A stretch of 6,742 nucleotides of DNA, taken from positions 1-6,742 of the forward strand of contig CALCJE010000117.1 in assembly GCA_937965665.1 (NCBI GenBank), in the 5' to 3' direction. Positions 1 through 6,119 of this stretch are shown here, in pieces (within the stretch, counting starts at the first letter, position 1; each line of letters begins with the position of its first letter). The notes under the pieces were generated by a model. That model was given only the letters and a program-made list of their open reading frames with translations. It did no database searches and had not been told where the DNA came from. Source of the stretch: an uncultured Bacteroidales bacterium (GTDB lineage Bacteria > Bacteroidota > Bacteroidia > Bacteroidales > UBA4417). The translations under genes were made by a program, and so were the position numbers.

Positions 1-554
1 AAATTACCTTTTGCAACAAATGCAGGCAGTTTTGCATCAGCAAAAGTTCGTGCGGCATCATTCACAAAACGTACATGCATATTGTGAACAACAATGCGTT
101 GAAGCTCGAAATTAAAATTCTGATTTCCGGTGCTGCTGCTTTCTTTCCAGAAATGGAAATTATCACTTCCATCGGCATATATGCGGAGACCCAGCTCAAT
201 ATTATCGAGCCTGATATTTTTTACCCGGTATTTTTTTTGCAACAGGTCCCACAGGCTAAAACGCAGCGAAATGGTTCCGGCTGTGAGCAGGTTTTGGTGC
301 GTGGGCGGATTTACAGCTTCCTTGATCCGCACCCCCGAAAAACGCACCGAGGCGAACGGGAAATCCTTGATGAGGCTTAGCTGAACATCATCAATCTGTA
401 CTTCGGAAACAAGGGATTTGTTTATTTCGGTAACAAACAGTTTTTTTACTTCGGGCCCCAGGAACTGTTGCGCAAGGAAGAGCAGTAACAAAACAGACAC
501 CGCTATTCCTGCCGTCCATATCAAAACAGCCTTCAGGGTTTTAGAACGCGTCAT
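1..554 (-). CDS. AsmA-like inner-membrane-anchored protein, N-terminal part (cut by window edge)
   Basis: This reading frame opens at ATG (552-554) and runs without a stop to the left edge, giving 184 complete codons; the rest of the gene lies outside. The protein starts with a short basic segment (M-T-R-S-K) followed by one hydrophobic helix at about residues 8-31, which fits an N-terminal membrane anchor. After it comes alternating beta-type sequence with the pattern V-Q-L-S-L-I-K-D-F-P-F-A-S-V-R-F-S-G-V at about residues 57-75, typical of the start of AsmA/TamB-like proteins of Bacteroidota. Family members are usually long (roughly 800-1100 aa) periplasmic beta-rich proteins anchored in the inner membrane and linked to lipid transport or outer-membrane assembly. 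The start is supported by a promoter-like TAAATTTG about 30 bases upstream. The family call is from pattern recognition only, and the specific function is unknown. Confidence 0.75.
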   Translation of the reverse strand, partial: MTRSKTLKAVLIWTAGIAVSVLLLLFLAQQFLGPEVKKLFVTEINKSLVSEVQIDDVQLSLIKDFPFASVRFSGVRIKEAVNPPTHQNLLTAGTISLRFSLWDLLQKKYRVKNIRLDNIELGLRIYADGSDNFHFWKESSSTGNQNFNFELQRIVVHNMHVRFVNDAARTFADAKLPAFVAKGN

Positions 555-585
555 CCGGCAAAAATGGTTTTTAATTACAGTAACG

Positions 586-593
586 CAAATTTA
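586..593 (-). promoter_or_regulatory. Probable -7 promoter box (TAAATTTG) of the AsmA-like gene
   Basis: On the minus strand these bases read TAAATTTG followed by CG, an exact match to the Bacteroidota -7 consensus TAnnTTTG. It lies 31 bases before the ATG of the AsmA-like gene, implying a leader of roughly 25 bases. No convincing -33 TTTG is seen at the usual spacing; only a run of T (617-620) is nearby. It suggests this gene is not wholly dependent on the lipoprotein gene's transcript. Confidence 0.45.
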
Positions 594-707
594 CCATAGT
601 TATTAGTATGAGTCGGAAAAATGTTTGGATTTGCACGCAGTTGATGTAACCGTAAGCTTAACGCGAATGTGCTGATGGTGAAACCAACCCCTGACCAAAT
701 GATATCT

Positions 708-750
708 GCTGAAGCCAACATTTGCATCAGTTGGTCCAGACGGCTTCAGC
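708..750. other. Inverted repeat (9-bp perfect stem) spanning the lipoprotein stop codon
   Basis: GCTGAAGCC at 708-716 is the exact reverse complement of GGCTTCAGC at 742-750, with a 25-base loop that holds the TGA stop of the lipoprotein gene (727-729). Inside the loop AAC (717-719) could also pair with GTT (730-732). In the minus-strand transcript the stem would form across the last codons and the first bases after the stop. No U-run follows the stem, so it is not a classical intrinsic terminator. It may stabilise the 3' end or be chance. Confidence 0.4.
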
Positions 751-1380
751 GGGCGCACTGCTTACCGATTTCGAAGCATAGGCATCCGCTGAAATGCTGT
801 AATACGATTCAACCATTCCCCAGCCTTTTGTAAATTTCCAATCGTAGGCTTTGTTAAAGCTGCTGGTTCCGGCAAAAGTGCCATCCTTATCGTAAAACTG
901 GAATGCATACGATTTGCTCACGGTAAGTTTGTTGGTCATAAGCACATACAGGTAAAGGTTTACGCTCATGCTTTTAGCAACGCCGTTTTCAGTATAATCG
1001 ACTGTAAAGGGCACCGACTCCACAAAATTTATGTTTTCAGGATTTGCCATACAGGTGCCCCCCTGCATCGAAACATATTCGGCCATACTCATAAAATTAG
1101 AGCCGGTAACGGTTTTGGGGAGTATCATCATAAAAGTTCCATCCGACGAAAGTGCCGTATTTGCAATATAACCGGCCCTGATCATGGCAGGTCCGTAAGG
1201 CCATTTAACCAGTTCAACATTACTGTTTACAATCTGTTTCAGTTTCACCGTTCCATAAATAGTATCGGCAACAGCCGTAACATCGGGAAGGGGATCGTTT
1301 GATTCGTCTTTGCATCCCCATTGGATAAAGAGAGTCGCTGTTAGGAGAAGTGCTGCTGATACGTTGAATAATCTTTTCAT
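727..1380 (-). CDS. Putative surface lipoprotein of unknown function
   Basis: This is a 217-residue protein with a lysine/arginine start (M-K-R), a hydrophobic stretch at about 8-19 and a cysteine at 23, followed by K-D-E-S-N-D. That is the layout of a lipoprotein signal peptide; the residues before the cysteine (Q-W-G) are a poor lipobox, but the position is right. The charged C-K-D-E start of the mature protein resembles the lipoprotein export signal known in Bacteroidota, so the protein is probably on the cell surface (inference). The rest looks beta-rich. Residues 40-90 (G-T-V-K-L ... S-S-D-G-T-F ... I-L-P) faintly resemble a carboxypeptidase-regulatory-like beta sandwich. Only one further cysteine (110) is present. 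I do not recognise the family. It starts 42 bases after the stop of the glycosyltransferase gene, so the two are probably co-transcribed. Confidence 0.75.
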   Translation of the reverse strand: MKRLFNVSAALLLTATLFIQWGCKDESNDPLPDVTAVADTIYGTVKLKQIVNSNVELVKWPYGPAMIRAGYIANTALSSDGTFMMILPKTVTGSNFMSMAEYVSMQGGTCMANPENINFVESVPFTVDYTENGVAKSMSVNLYLYVLMTNKLTVSKSYAFQFYDKDGTFAGTSSFNKAYDWKFTKGWGMVESYYSISADAYASKSVSSAPAEAVWTN

Positions 1381-1422
1381 AATAAATTGTTTGCTTGATA
1401 TTTAATGATGATTTTCATTGAT

Positions 1423-2496
1423 TTATACATTGTCAGAACCCGAATCCACCACCTGGTTTCCAGATGTGTTTTCTGCAAAAAGCTCAGCTGCCAGGTCCGA
1501 AACCAGCCCGGGCCTGAGATCGTTCATGCAACGGAAATGCTTTTTCGGACACGAATGTAAACCTTTTTGGGTACAAGGCCTGCACGAAATATCTATTTCG
1601 GCAACCCTGCTTTTCACGGGCAGCGGGAAGAAACCCAGTTCGCGCGTGGTGGGCCCGTACACAGCAACCACCGGGGCTTTCATGGCCTGTGCCATATGCA
1701 GCATGCCGGTATCGTTGGTAAACACCATCGCCGCTTTGCCCAGTAAAGCAGCTGAACCCATCAGGCTCAGCTTTCCGGCCAGGTTGAGCGACGGGGTTTT
1801 CATTTGTGCCTGCATCAGGCTGCAGGTTTCCACGTCGCCCGCCCCGCCTATTAACACAGTGTAAGCCCCCGTTTGGTTGCAGAAAGTATCGGCGGCTGTA
1901 GCAAATCCTTCGGTGGTCCAACGCTTGTTTTCCCATTGTGCCCCGGGTGCTACTGCAAGCAGTGGTTTGTCCCGGGGTATGAGGTTCTGTGCCAGCAAAG
2001 CCTCCACAGTATTGGTTTCCTGTTCAGCAGGGAATACTTCGGTTCCTTTGCCATCGTAACGAACACCCAGGGTTTCAACAGCTTCGAAATAGCGCAGGTA
2101 TACCGGTTTAATTTCTTTATAGATATTAATTTTGAAACGGATCAGCAGGTCGCGGGCAATCAGTTTTTTCGAAAATCCGGCAATACCGGTACGTGAGCCA
2201 ACGCCTATCATCATGCTGCGTATGTTCTTCTGTATATCGAAGATCATGGAATAGCCGGTGAGCTGCGCCTGCATCCGGATGCGCCTGAGCTGGTTACGGC
2301 TGTCGGTCTTATCGAAAGTAATGATGCTATTAATATGTGGGTTGCCCGACAAAACCACTGCAAATTCCTTTTTCACCAGGAAATCGATTTGCGCGTTGGG
2401 GAATGTAGCCCGCAAACAACGAATCAATGGCGTGGTAAGTATGATATCGCCAATGGAACTGAACCGGATGATCAGGAATTTATATCTTGAGTCCAA
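1423..2496 (-). CDS. Glycosyltransferase family 9 (heptosyltransferase-like)
   Basis: This 357-residue protein has the full length and motifs of GT9 (WaaC/WaaF-type) enzymes, which move a sugar from a nucleotide donor onto lipopolysaccharide core or a similar envelope glycan at the inner face of the inner membrane. Visible motifs are R-F-S-S-I-G-D at 11-17 with the probable catalytic Asp 17, P-G-A-Q-W-E-N-K-R-W at 184-193 with the donor-phosphate Lys, the G-G-A-G-D turn at 217-221, and N-D-T-G-M-L-H-M-A at 261-269 followed by Y-G-P-T. A four-cysteine group (305, 308, 316, 323) follows, as in many family members. The start appears to be TTG (2494-2496): an in-frame stop lies at 2524-2526, no ATG or GTG lies between, and the first conserved motif starts within about 6 residues. 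The stretch before the TTG is A-rich. The gene follows hflX by 59 bases with no clear promoter between. The exact acceptor and sugar cannot be told. Confidence 0.9.
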   Translation of the reverse strand: MDSRYKFLIIRFSSIGDIILTTPLIRCLRATFPNAQIDFLVKKEFAVVLSGNPHINSIITFDKTDSRNQLRRIRMQAQLTGYSMIFDIQKNIRSMMIGVGSRTGIAGFSKKLIARDLLIRFKINIYKEIKPVYLRYFEAVETLGVRYDGKGTEVFPAEQETNTVEALLAQNLIPRDKPLLAVAPGAQWENKRWTTEGFATAADTFCNQTGAYTVLIGGAGDVETCSLMQAQMKTPSLNLAGKLSLMGSAALLGKAAMVFTNDTGMLHMAQAMKAPVVAVYGPTTRELGFFPLPVKSRVAEIDISCRPCTQKGLHSCPKKHFRCMNDLRPGLVSDLAAELFAENTSGNQVVDSGSDNV

Positions 2497-2555
2497 CAGC
2501 TTATTTTTTAGTTTACTACTGTATTAATGATTCTATTATTTGCCGGGCCAAAATG

Positions 2556-3740
2556 TCAGTACAAAAAGTTATTGTAGGGGTAACGGATTACATGAAGCCT
2601 TTTTACTTCTTCGTATAGCAGTTTCCGGAACTCGTCGATATTGATTTTTTGCTTTGCCGAGATAAAAAGTGCCGGTGCGCTGAGCCTGGCCATCCATGTA
2701 TTTTCCAGTTCCTGGAGGGTAATATTTTCGCGGGTAGGCGGTGCAAGGTCGAAAGGGTCTTTTTCTACGTGGGTATACGCATCAATCTTATTAAAAACCA
2801 TGATGGAAGGTTTATCGGCACAGCCAATTTCGGCCAGGGTCTGGTTGGCAATTTCCACCTGTTCCTCAAAAGAGGCATGCGAAATATCCACTACATGAAC
2901 CAAAAGGTCGGCTTCGCGAACCTCGTCGAGGGTCGATTTGAAAGATTCGACCAGGTTATGGGGAAGCTTGCGGATAAACCCGACAGTATCCGTAAGCAGG
3001 AAGGGCAGGTTTTCGATCACCATTTTACGCACGGTAGTGTCGAGTGTGGCAAAAAGCTTATTTTCGGCCAGCACTTCGCTTTTGCTCAGCATGTTCATAA
3101 TGGTGCTTTTGCCTGCATTGGTATAACCTACCAGGGCAACACGGATCAGTTCTTCACGGTTTTTGCGCTGGGTAATTTTCTGCTTGTCGATATCTTTCAG
3201 TTTTTCCTTGAGCAGCGCAATTTTATCGCGTATAATCCTTCGGTCGGTTTCAATTTCTTTTTCCCCGGGGCCACGCATACCAATACCTCCGCGTTGTTTT
3301 TCGAGGTGGGTCCACATGCGGGTGAGGCGTGGAAGCAGGTACTGGTACTGGGCCAGTTCAACCTGGGTACGGGCAGTGGTGGTACGGGCACGTTTAGCGA
3401 AAATATCGAGGATCAGCAGCGGTCGGTCGAGCACACGGCATCCAAGTTCACGCTCGATGTTTCGCGTTTGCGATCCGCTGAGTTCGTCGTCGAAAACAGC
3501 TACATCAATGCCTTCGGCTTTAACATATTCGGCAATTTCCTGCAGTTTACCGGCACCCACCAGCGTTCGCGGATCGGGCATGGGCAGTTTCTGAACAAAC
3601 CGTTTACCGGGAATGGCACCGGCAGTTTCGAGCAGGAACTCAAGTTCGTCGAGGTAATCGTGTACTTTATCTTCGTCCTGGCGGCCGGTAACAATACCTA
3701 CCAGTACAGCTTTTTCGGGTTTAATTTCTGATGCGAGCAT
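2556..3740 (-). CDS. hflX: GTPase HflX (ribosome-associated)
   Basis: This is a complete 394-residue HflX. The N-terminal HflX domain includes V-G-A-G-K at 61-65 and the family signature R-G-P-G-E-K-E-I-E-T-D-R-R at 156-168, followed by a helical linker to about 195. The G domain shows G1 G-Y-T-N-A-G-K-S at 205-212, a G2-like A-T-L-D-T-T at 231-236, G3 D-T-V-G-F at 251-255, G4 N-K-I-D at 317-320 and G5 S-A-K at 361-363, all intact. The C-terminus (R-Y-P-Y-N-N-F-L-Y) is the form usual in Bacteroidota. Known HflX proteins bind the 50S subunit, hydrolyse GTP and split stalled or stressed ribosomes. The ATG at 3738-3740 sits just below a strong promoter-like box. It is likely the first gene of a unit with the glycosyltransferase, though the functions are not obviously linked. 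Confidence 0.96.
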   Translation of the reverse strand: MLASEIKPEKAVLVGIVTGRQDEDKVHDYLDELEFLLETAGAIPGKRFVQKLPMPDPRTLVGAGKLQEIAEYVKAEGIDVAVFDDELSGSQTRNIERELGCRVLDRPLLILDIFAKRARTTTARTQVELAQYQYLLPRLTRMWTHLEKQRGGIGMRGPGEKEIETDRRIIRDKIALLKEKLKDIDKQKITQRKNREELIRVALVGYTNAGKSTIMNMLSKSEVLAENKLFATLDTTVRKMVIENLPFLLTDTVGFIRKLPHNLVESFKSTLDEVREADLLVHVVDISHASFEEQVEIANQTLAEIGCADKPSIMVFNKIDAYTHVEKDPFDLAPPTRENITLQELENTWMARLSAPALFISAKQKINIDEFRKLLYEEVKRLHVIRYPYNNFLY

Positions 3741-3758
3741 TTATGGATATTGGTGCGG

Positions 3759-3766
3759 CAAAGATA
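3759..3766 (-). promoter_or_regulatory. Probable -7 promoter box (TATCTTTG) of hflX
   Basis: The minus strand reads TATCTTTG followed by CCGC, an exact fit to the Bacteroidota -7 consensus TAnnTTTG and preceded directly by another TTTG. It lies 18 bases before the hflX ATG, implying a leader of about a dozen bases. No perfect -33 TTTG is present at the usual distance; that zone is occupied by a palindrome at 3785-3797. This promoter would serve hflX and probably the glycosyltransferase and lipoprotein genes after it. Confidence 0.6.
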
Positions 3767-3784
3767 CAAACAATCAATTGAATG

Positions 3785-3797
3785 AACCTGACAGGTT
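3785..3797. promoter_or_regulatory. Short palindrome AACCT-GAC-AGGTT at the hflX promoter
   Basis: AACCT (3785-3789) and AGGTT (3793-3797) are perfect inverted arms around a 3-base centre. The element covers the place where a -33 box of hflX would be, so it could be an operator. Alternatively it is a fragment of an intergenic repeat family or chance. A second perfect palindrome, GATTAATC, lies at 3802-3809. Confidence 0.3.
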
Positions 3798-4033
3798 TGT
3801 GGATTAATCAGGAGCAGCCCGAATTTGATTATAGCTTATAAAAACGTCATTTTTTGTTGCCAAAGTTCAGCGGACTGATGAGGCATAAAGTTTGGCAGAA
3901 TTGGAATCAAAATATGTAAATTTAAATAACCAAATATATGTATCCTCCTAGGCAGGCATCCGGGCAGTACCCCGCTTTTATTTTGAATGAATATAAATTG
4001 AGCTACAGTTGTAAGCCATCTGAATATATATTG

Positions 4034-4041
4034 TATAATTG
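4034..4041 (+). promoter_or_regulatory. Weak candidate -7 box (TATAATTG) for the DUF3857 genes
   Basis: TATAATTG matches TAnnTTTG at seven of eight positions and lies 43 bases before the ATG at 4085. The only upstream partner is GTTG at 4008-4011, 22 bases away, which is a poor -33 match at a loose spacing. The surrounding sequence is AT-rich, so such matches are expected by chance. A promoter is needed somewhere here because the flanking gene on the left is divergent. Confidence 0.25.
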
Positions 4042-4084
4042 TTGATTCAATTCACATGTTTTATTTTACTATCCCATTTAATGT

Positions 4085-6115
4085 ATGAAAATCAAATTTC
4101 TTCCCACCTCACTAATTGTTTTCCTCTGTTTTTATTCGGTAGTTTCATTTTCACAGCAAAAAGAGTTTGAATTTGAAAAGATCAACATTGGTGATTTTAA
4201 AAACATCCTGACAAAAGACAGTTCGGCCGTAGCCGAAGTAATTGCCGATGTCGGCCACACCAGGTTCGAATATGGCCCCAAGGGTTTTTACCTGATTTTT
4301 GAACGTAAAACCCGTATCCACATCCTGAAACAGGAAGGCACATCGCATGCCACTATCGAAATTCCTTTGTACAAAAGCAAAAACGATAAGGAACAGGTTG
4401 CTTCTTTCAAGGGGTACACCTATAACCTGGAGAACAATGAAATTGTAAAAACCAAGGTAAAGAGCGAAGATATGTTTCTGCAGGAACAGAGCGAGAACTG
4501 GAACGTTCAGAAAATCGCCATGCCTGCAGTGAAAGCAAATTCGATAATTGAATTTAATTACGAGGTGCATTCCGATTTCACGTTTAACCTTCAGTCGTGG
4601 ACCTTTCAGACGGACATCCCGATAAACTGGAGCGAGTATAATGTAAAAATCCCTGAATATTTTGTGTATAAAACCATATCGCAGGGTTATCTGCCGTTCG
4701 CCATCAACGAAAAAACCAGGTCGCAGCAGAATTTCTCGGTACATTACGAATCGCAGTTGGGTGTAGGGCTTAATTCGGAACGGCAGCCCGGCCATACCGA
4801 AATGTACAAAGTTGACGCCGACAATTACCGCTGGGTAAGCACCGATGTGCCGGCCATGAAACCGGAACCCTTCATCACTACTACCGACAACTATATTTCG
4901 AAGATCGAATTCGAATTGTCAGTTGTAAAAATGCCCGGTGAACTTGACCGGACAGTAATGGACACCTGGGAAACCCTGAACACCAAACTGCTCGAAAACG
5001 AAAGCTTTGGAGTGCTGGTTAAAAAAGGAGGCTTTATTTCCGACCGGCTGCCGGCTATAACCGAAAAAGCAACAACAAGCGTTGAAAAAGCAAATGCCAT
5101 TTACGATCATGTGAAATACCGTATGAAATGGAATGGTGACAATGGAGTTTTTGCCAACAACAATCCGAAAAAAGTATACGAAGAGCGAACCGGCTCGTCG
5201 GCTGATATTAACCTGTTGCTGGTTGCCATTTTGAAGGAAGCCGGTTTTAATGCCGAGCCTGTGATCCTGAGCACCCGAAGCCACGGGTTGGTACAGGAAA
5301 TATATCCACTGCTTTCAAAGTTCAATTACGTGGTGGCCCTGGTGCGCATTGATGGTGAGAATTTCCTGCTCGATGCCAGTTCGAAATATGTACCCTTTAA
5401 TACACTACCCGAAAGGTGCCTGAACGGTAAAGGACGTATTGTTTCGAAGACATTCCCGGGATGGGTTTCGCTGCTGAATAAGGAGAATAAAAACTCTTAT
5501 ACTGTTGTTGACCTGAACCTGGCAGAGGATGGTTCGCTGAAAGGGAAATGTACTGTTTCCAGTTCGGGGCTTGATGCAAACAGCCGGCGCAACACTTTTG
5601 CCAATAAAAATGAAAAGGAATATATCGAGGACTTTACCAGCGGACATCAGAACTGGTCAGTTGCTGAATTTCACATTTCGAATGTTGATACACTTTCCAG
5701 GCCATTAACCGAAGAATATACCCTCGATATACCTGATGAAGCGCAGGTGGCTGGTGATAAAATGTACCTCAATATCATGGCCGGGTTTGGCGAAAAAACC
5801 AATCCCTTTAAACTGGAGAAACGGCTTTACCCGGTCGACTTCAGCTCACCGGTTAAGGATAACTATATTATAAAAATTAACATCCCTGAAGGCTGGGTTG
5901 TTGAAGAACTTCCAAAAATGGCTTCGGTGACACTCCCCGACAATGCTGGATTGTACAAATGTATCCTTGAGGAAAAAGACGGAATCATACAGGTATTAAG
6001 TTCTCTACGCATCAACAAAACCTTCTTTTTGCCCGATGAATACGAACAATTGAAGGAATTTTTCAGGTTGATGGTTGTAAAACAGGCCGAACAGATTGTA
6101 CTCAAAAAAGCCTGA
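4085..6115 (+). CDS. Exported DUF3857 / transglutaminase-like domain protein, catalytic residues apparently lost
   Basis: This complete 676-residue protein has a signal peptide at 1-23 (cleavage probably after S-F-S, before Q-Q) with no lipobox, so it is exported to the periplasm or outer membrane. Residues about 50-280 form the DUF3857 beta domain; the segment K-I-A-M-P-A-V-K-A-N-S-I-I-E-F-N-Y-E at 143-160 and the W-T-F-Q-T-D-I-P at 172-179 are typical. Residues about 320-440 resemble a transglutaminase core: E-R-T-G-S-S-A-D-I-N-L-L-L-V-A-I-L at 367-383, followed by A-G-F-N-A. The position where active enzymes carry Cys is Ser 372, and the His position (F-N-Y-V-V-A, 413-418) appears to be Tyr 415. 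The third position, Asp 430 (L-L-D-A-S), is kept. The rest (about 470-676) is a beta-rich C-terminal region. The role of this family in Bacteroidota is not established. The chosen ATG (4085) leads straight into the signal peptide; an ATG four bases earlier is out of frame. Confidence 0.85.
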   Translation: MKIKFLPTSLIVFLCFYSVVSFSQQKEFEFEKINIGDFKNILTKDSSAVAEVIADVGHTRFEYGPKGFYLIFERKTRIHILKQEGTSHATIEIPLYKSKNDKEQVASFKGYTYNLENNEIVKTKVKSEDMFLQEQSENWNVQKIAMPAVKANSIIEFNYEVHSDFTFNLQSWTFQTDIPINWSEYNVKIPEYFVYKTISQGYLPFAINEKTRSQQNFSVHYESQLGVGLNSERQPGHTEMYKVDADNYRWVSTDVPAMKPEPFITTTDNYISKIEFELSVVKMPGELDRTVMDTWETLNTKLLENESFGVLVKKGGFISDRLPAITEKATTSVEKANAIYDHVKYRMKWNGDNGVFANNNPKKVYEERTGSSADINLLLVAILKEAGFNAEPVILSTRSHGLVQEIYPLLSKFNYVVALVRIDGENFLLDASSKYVPFNTLPERCLNGKGRIVSKTFPGWVSLLNKENKNSYTVVDLNLAEDGSLKGKCTVSSSGLDANSRRNTFANKNEKEYIEDFTSGHQNWSVAEFHISNVDTLSRPLTEEYTLDIPDEAQVAGDKMYLNIMAGFGEKTNPFKLEKRLYPVDFSSPVKDNYIIKINIPEGWVVEELPKMASVTLPDNAGLYKCILEEKDGIIQVLSSLRINKTFFLPDEYEQLKEFFRLMVVKQAEQIVLKKA

Positions 6116-6119
6116 CCTC

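Larger units (their letters stand above)
3741..4084. other. Divergent intergenic region (344 bases) without genes
   Basis: This region lies between the start of hflX (minus strand) and the start of the first DUF3857 gene (plus strand). It is AT-rich and holds the hflX promoter box near its left end, two short palindromes (3785-3797 and 3802-3809), a conspicuous GC-rich patch at about 3943-3975, and a weak plus-strand promoter candidate near 4034. Open frames inside it are at most about 16 codons and none is supported as a gene. I saw no tRNA or riboswitch-like structure. Confidence 0.7.

Noticed and set aside
75..384. Two overlapping plus-strand open frames of 84-101 codons near the left edge
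   Set aside because: Both are antisense to the AsmA-like gene, whose frame is continuous to the edge with a membrane helix and family-like sequence.
31..730. The 10-base direct repeat TTTGCATCAG at 31-40 and 721-730
   Set aside because: It does not extend on either side; one copy is inside the AsmA-like coding sequence and the other at the lipoprotein stop. Two copies of a 10-mer can occur by chance in this length.
2649..3731. A 360-codon open frame on the plus strand, opposite hflX
   Set aside because: It is exactly antisense to a clear HflX gene, its translation has no recognisable motif, and it has no promoter or leader of its own. It is a by-product of hflX codon use.
3860..3920. Short open frames of 13-16 codons in the divergent intergenic region
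   Set aside because: They are too short, have no leader or recognisable product, and random AT-rich sequence yields such frames easily.
3931..3938. A second exact -7-like box on the minus strand (TATATTTG) upstream of hflX
   Set aside because: It lies about 190 bases from the hflX start in AT-rich DNA with no -33 partner, and a much better placed box exists at 3759-3766.
4151..4795. A 214-codon open frame on the minus strand, opposite the first DUF3857 gene
   Set aside because: It lies wholly inside a well-supported gene, and its translation looks like antisense sequence without domain motifs.
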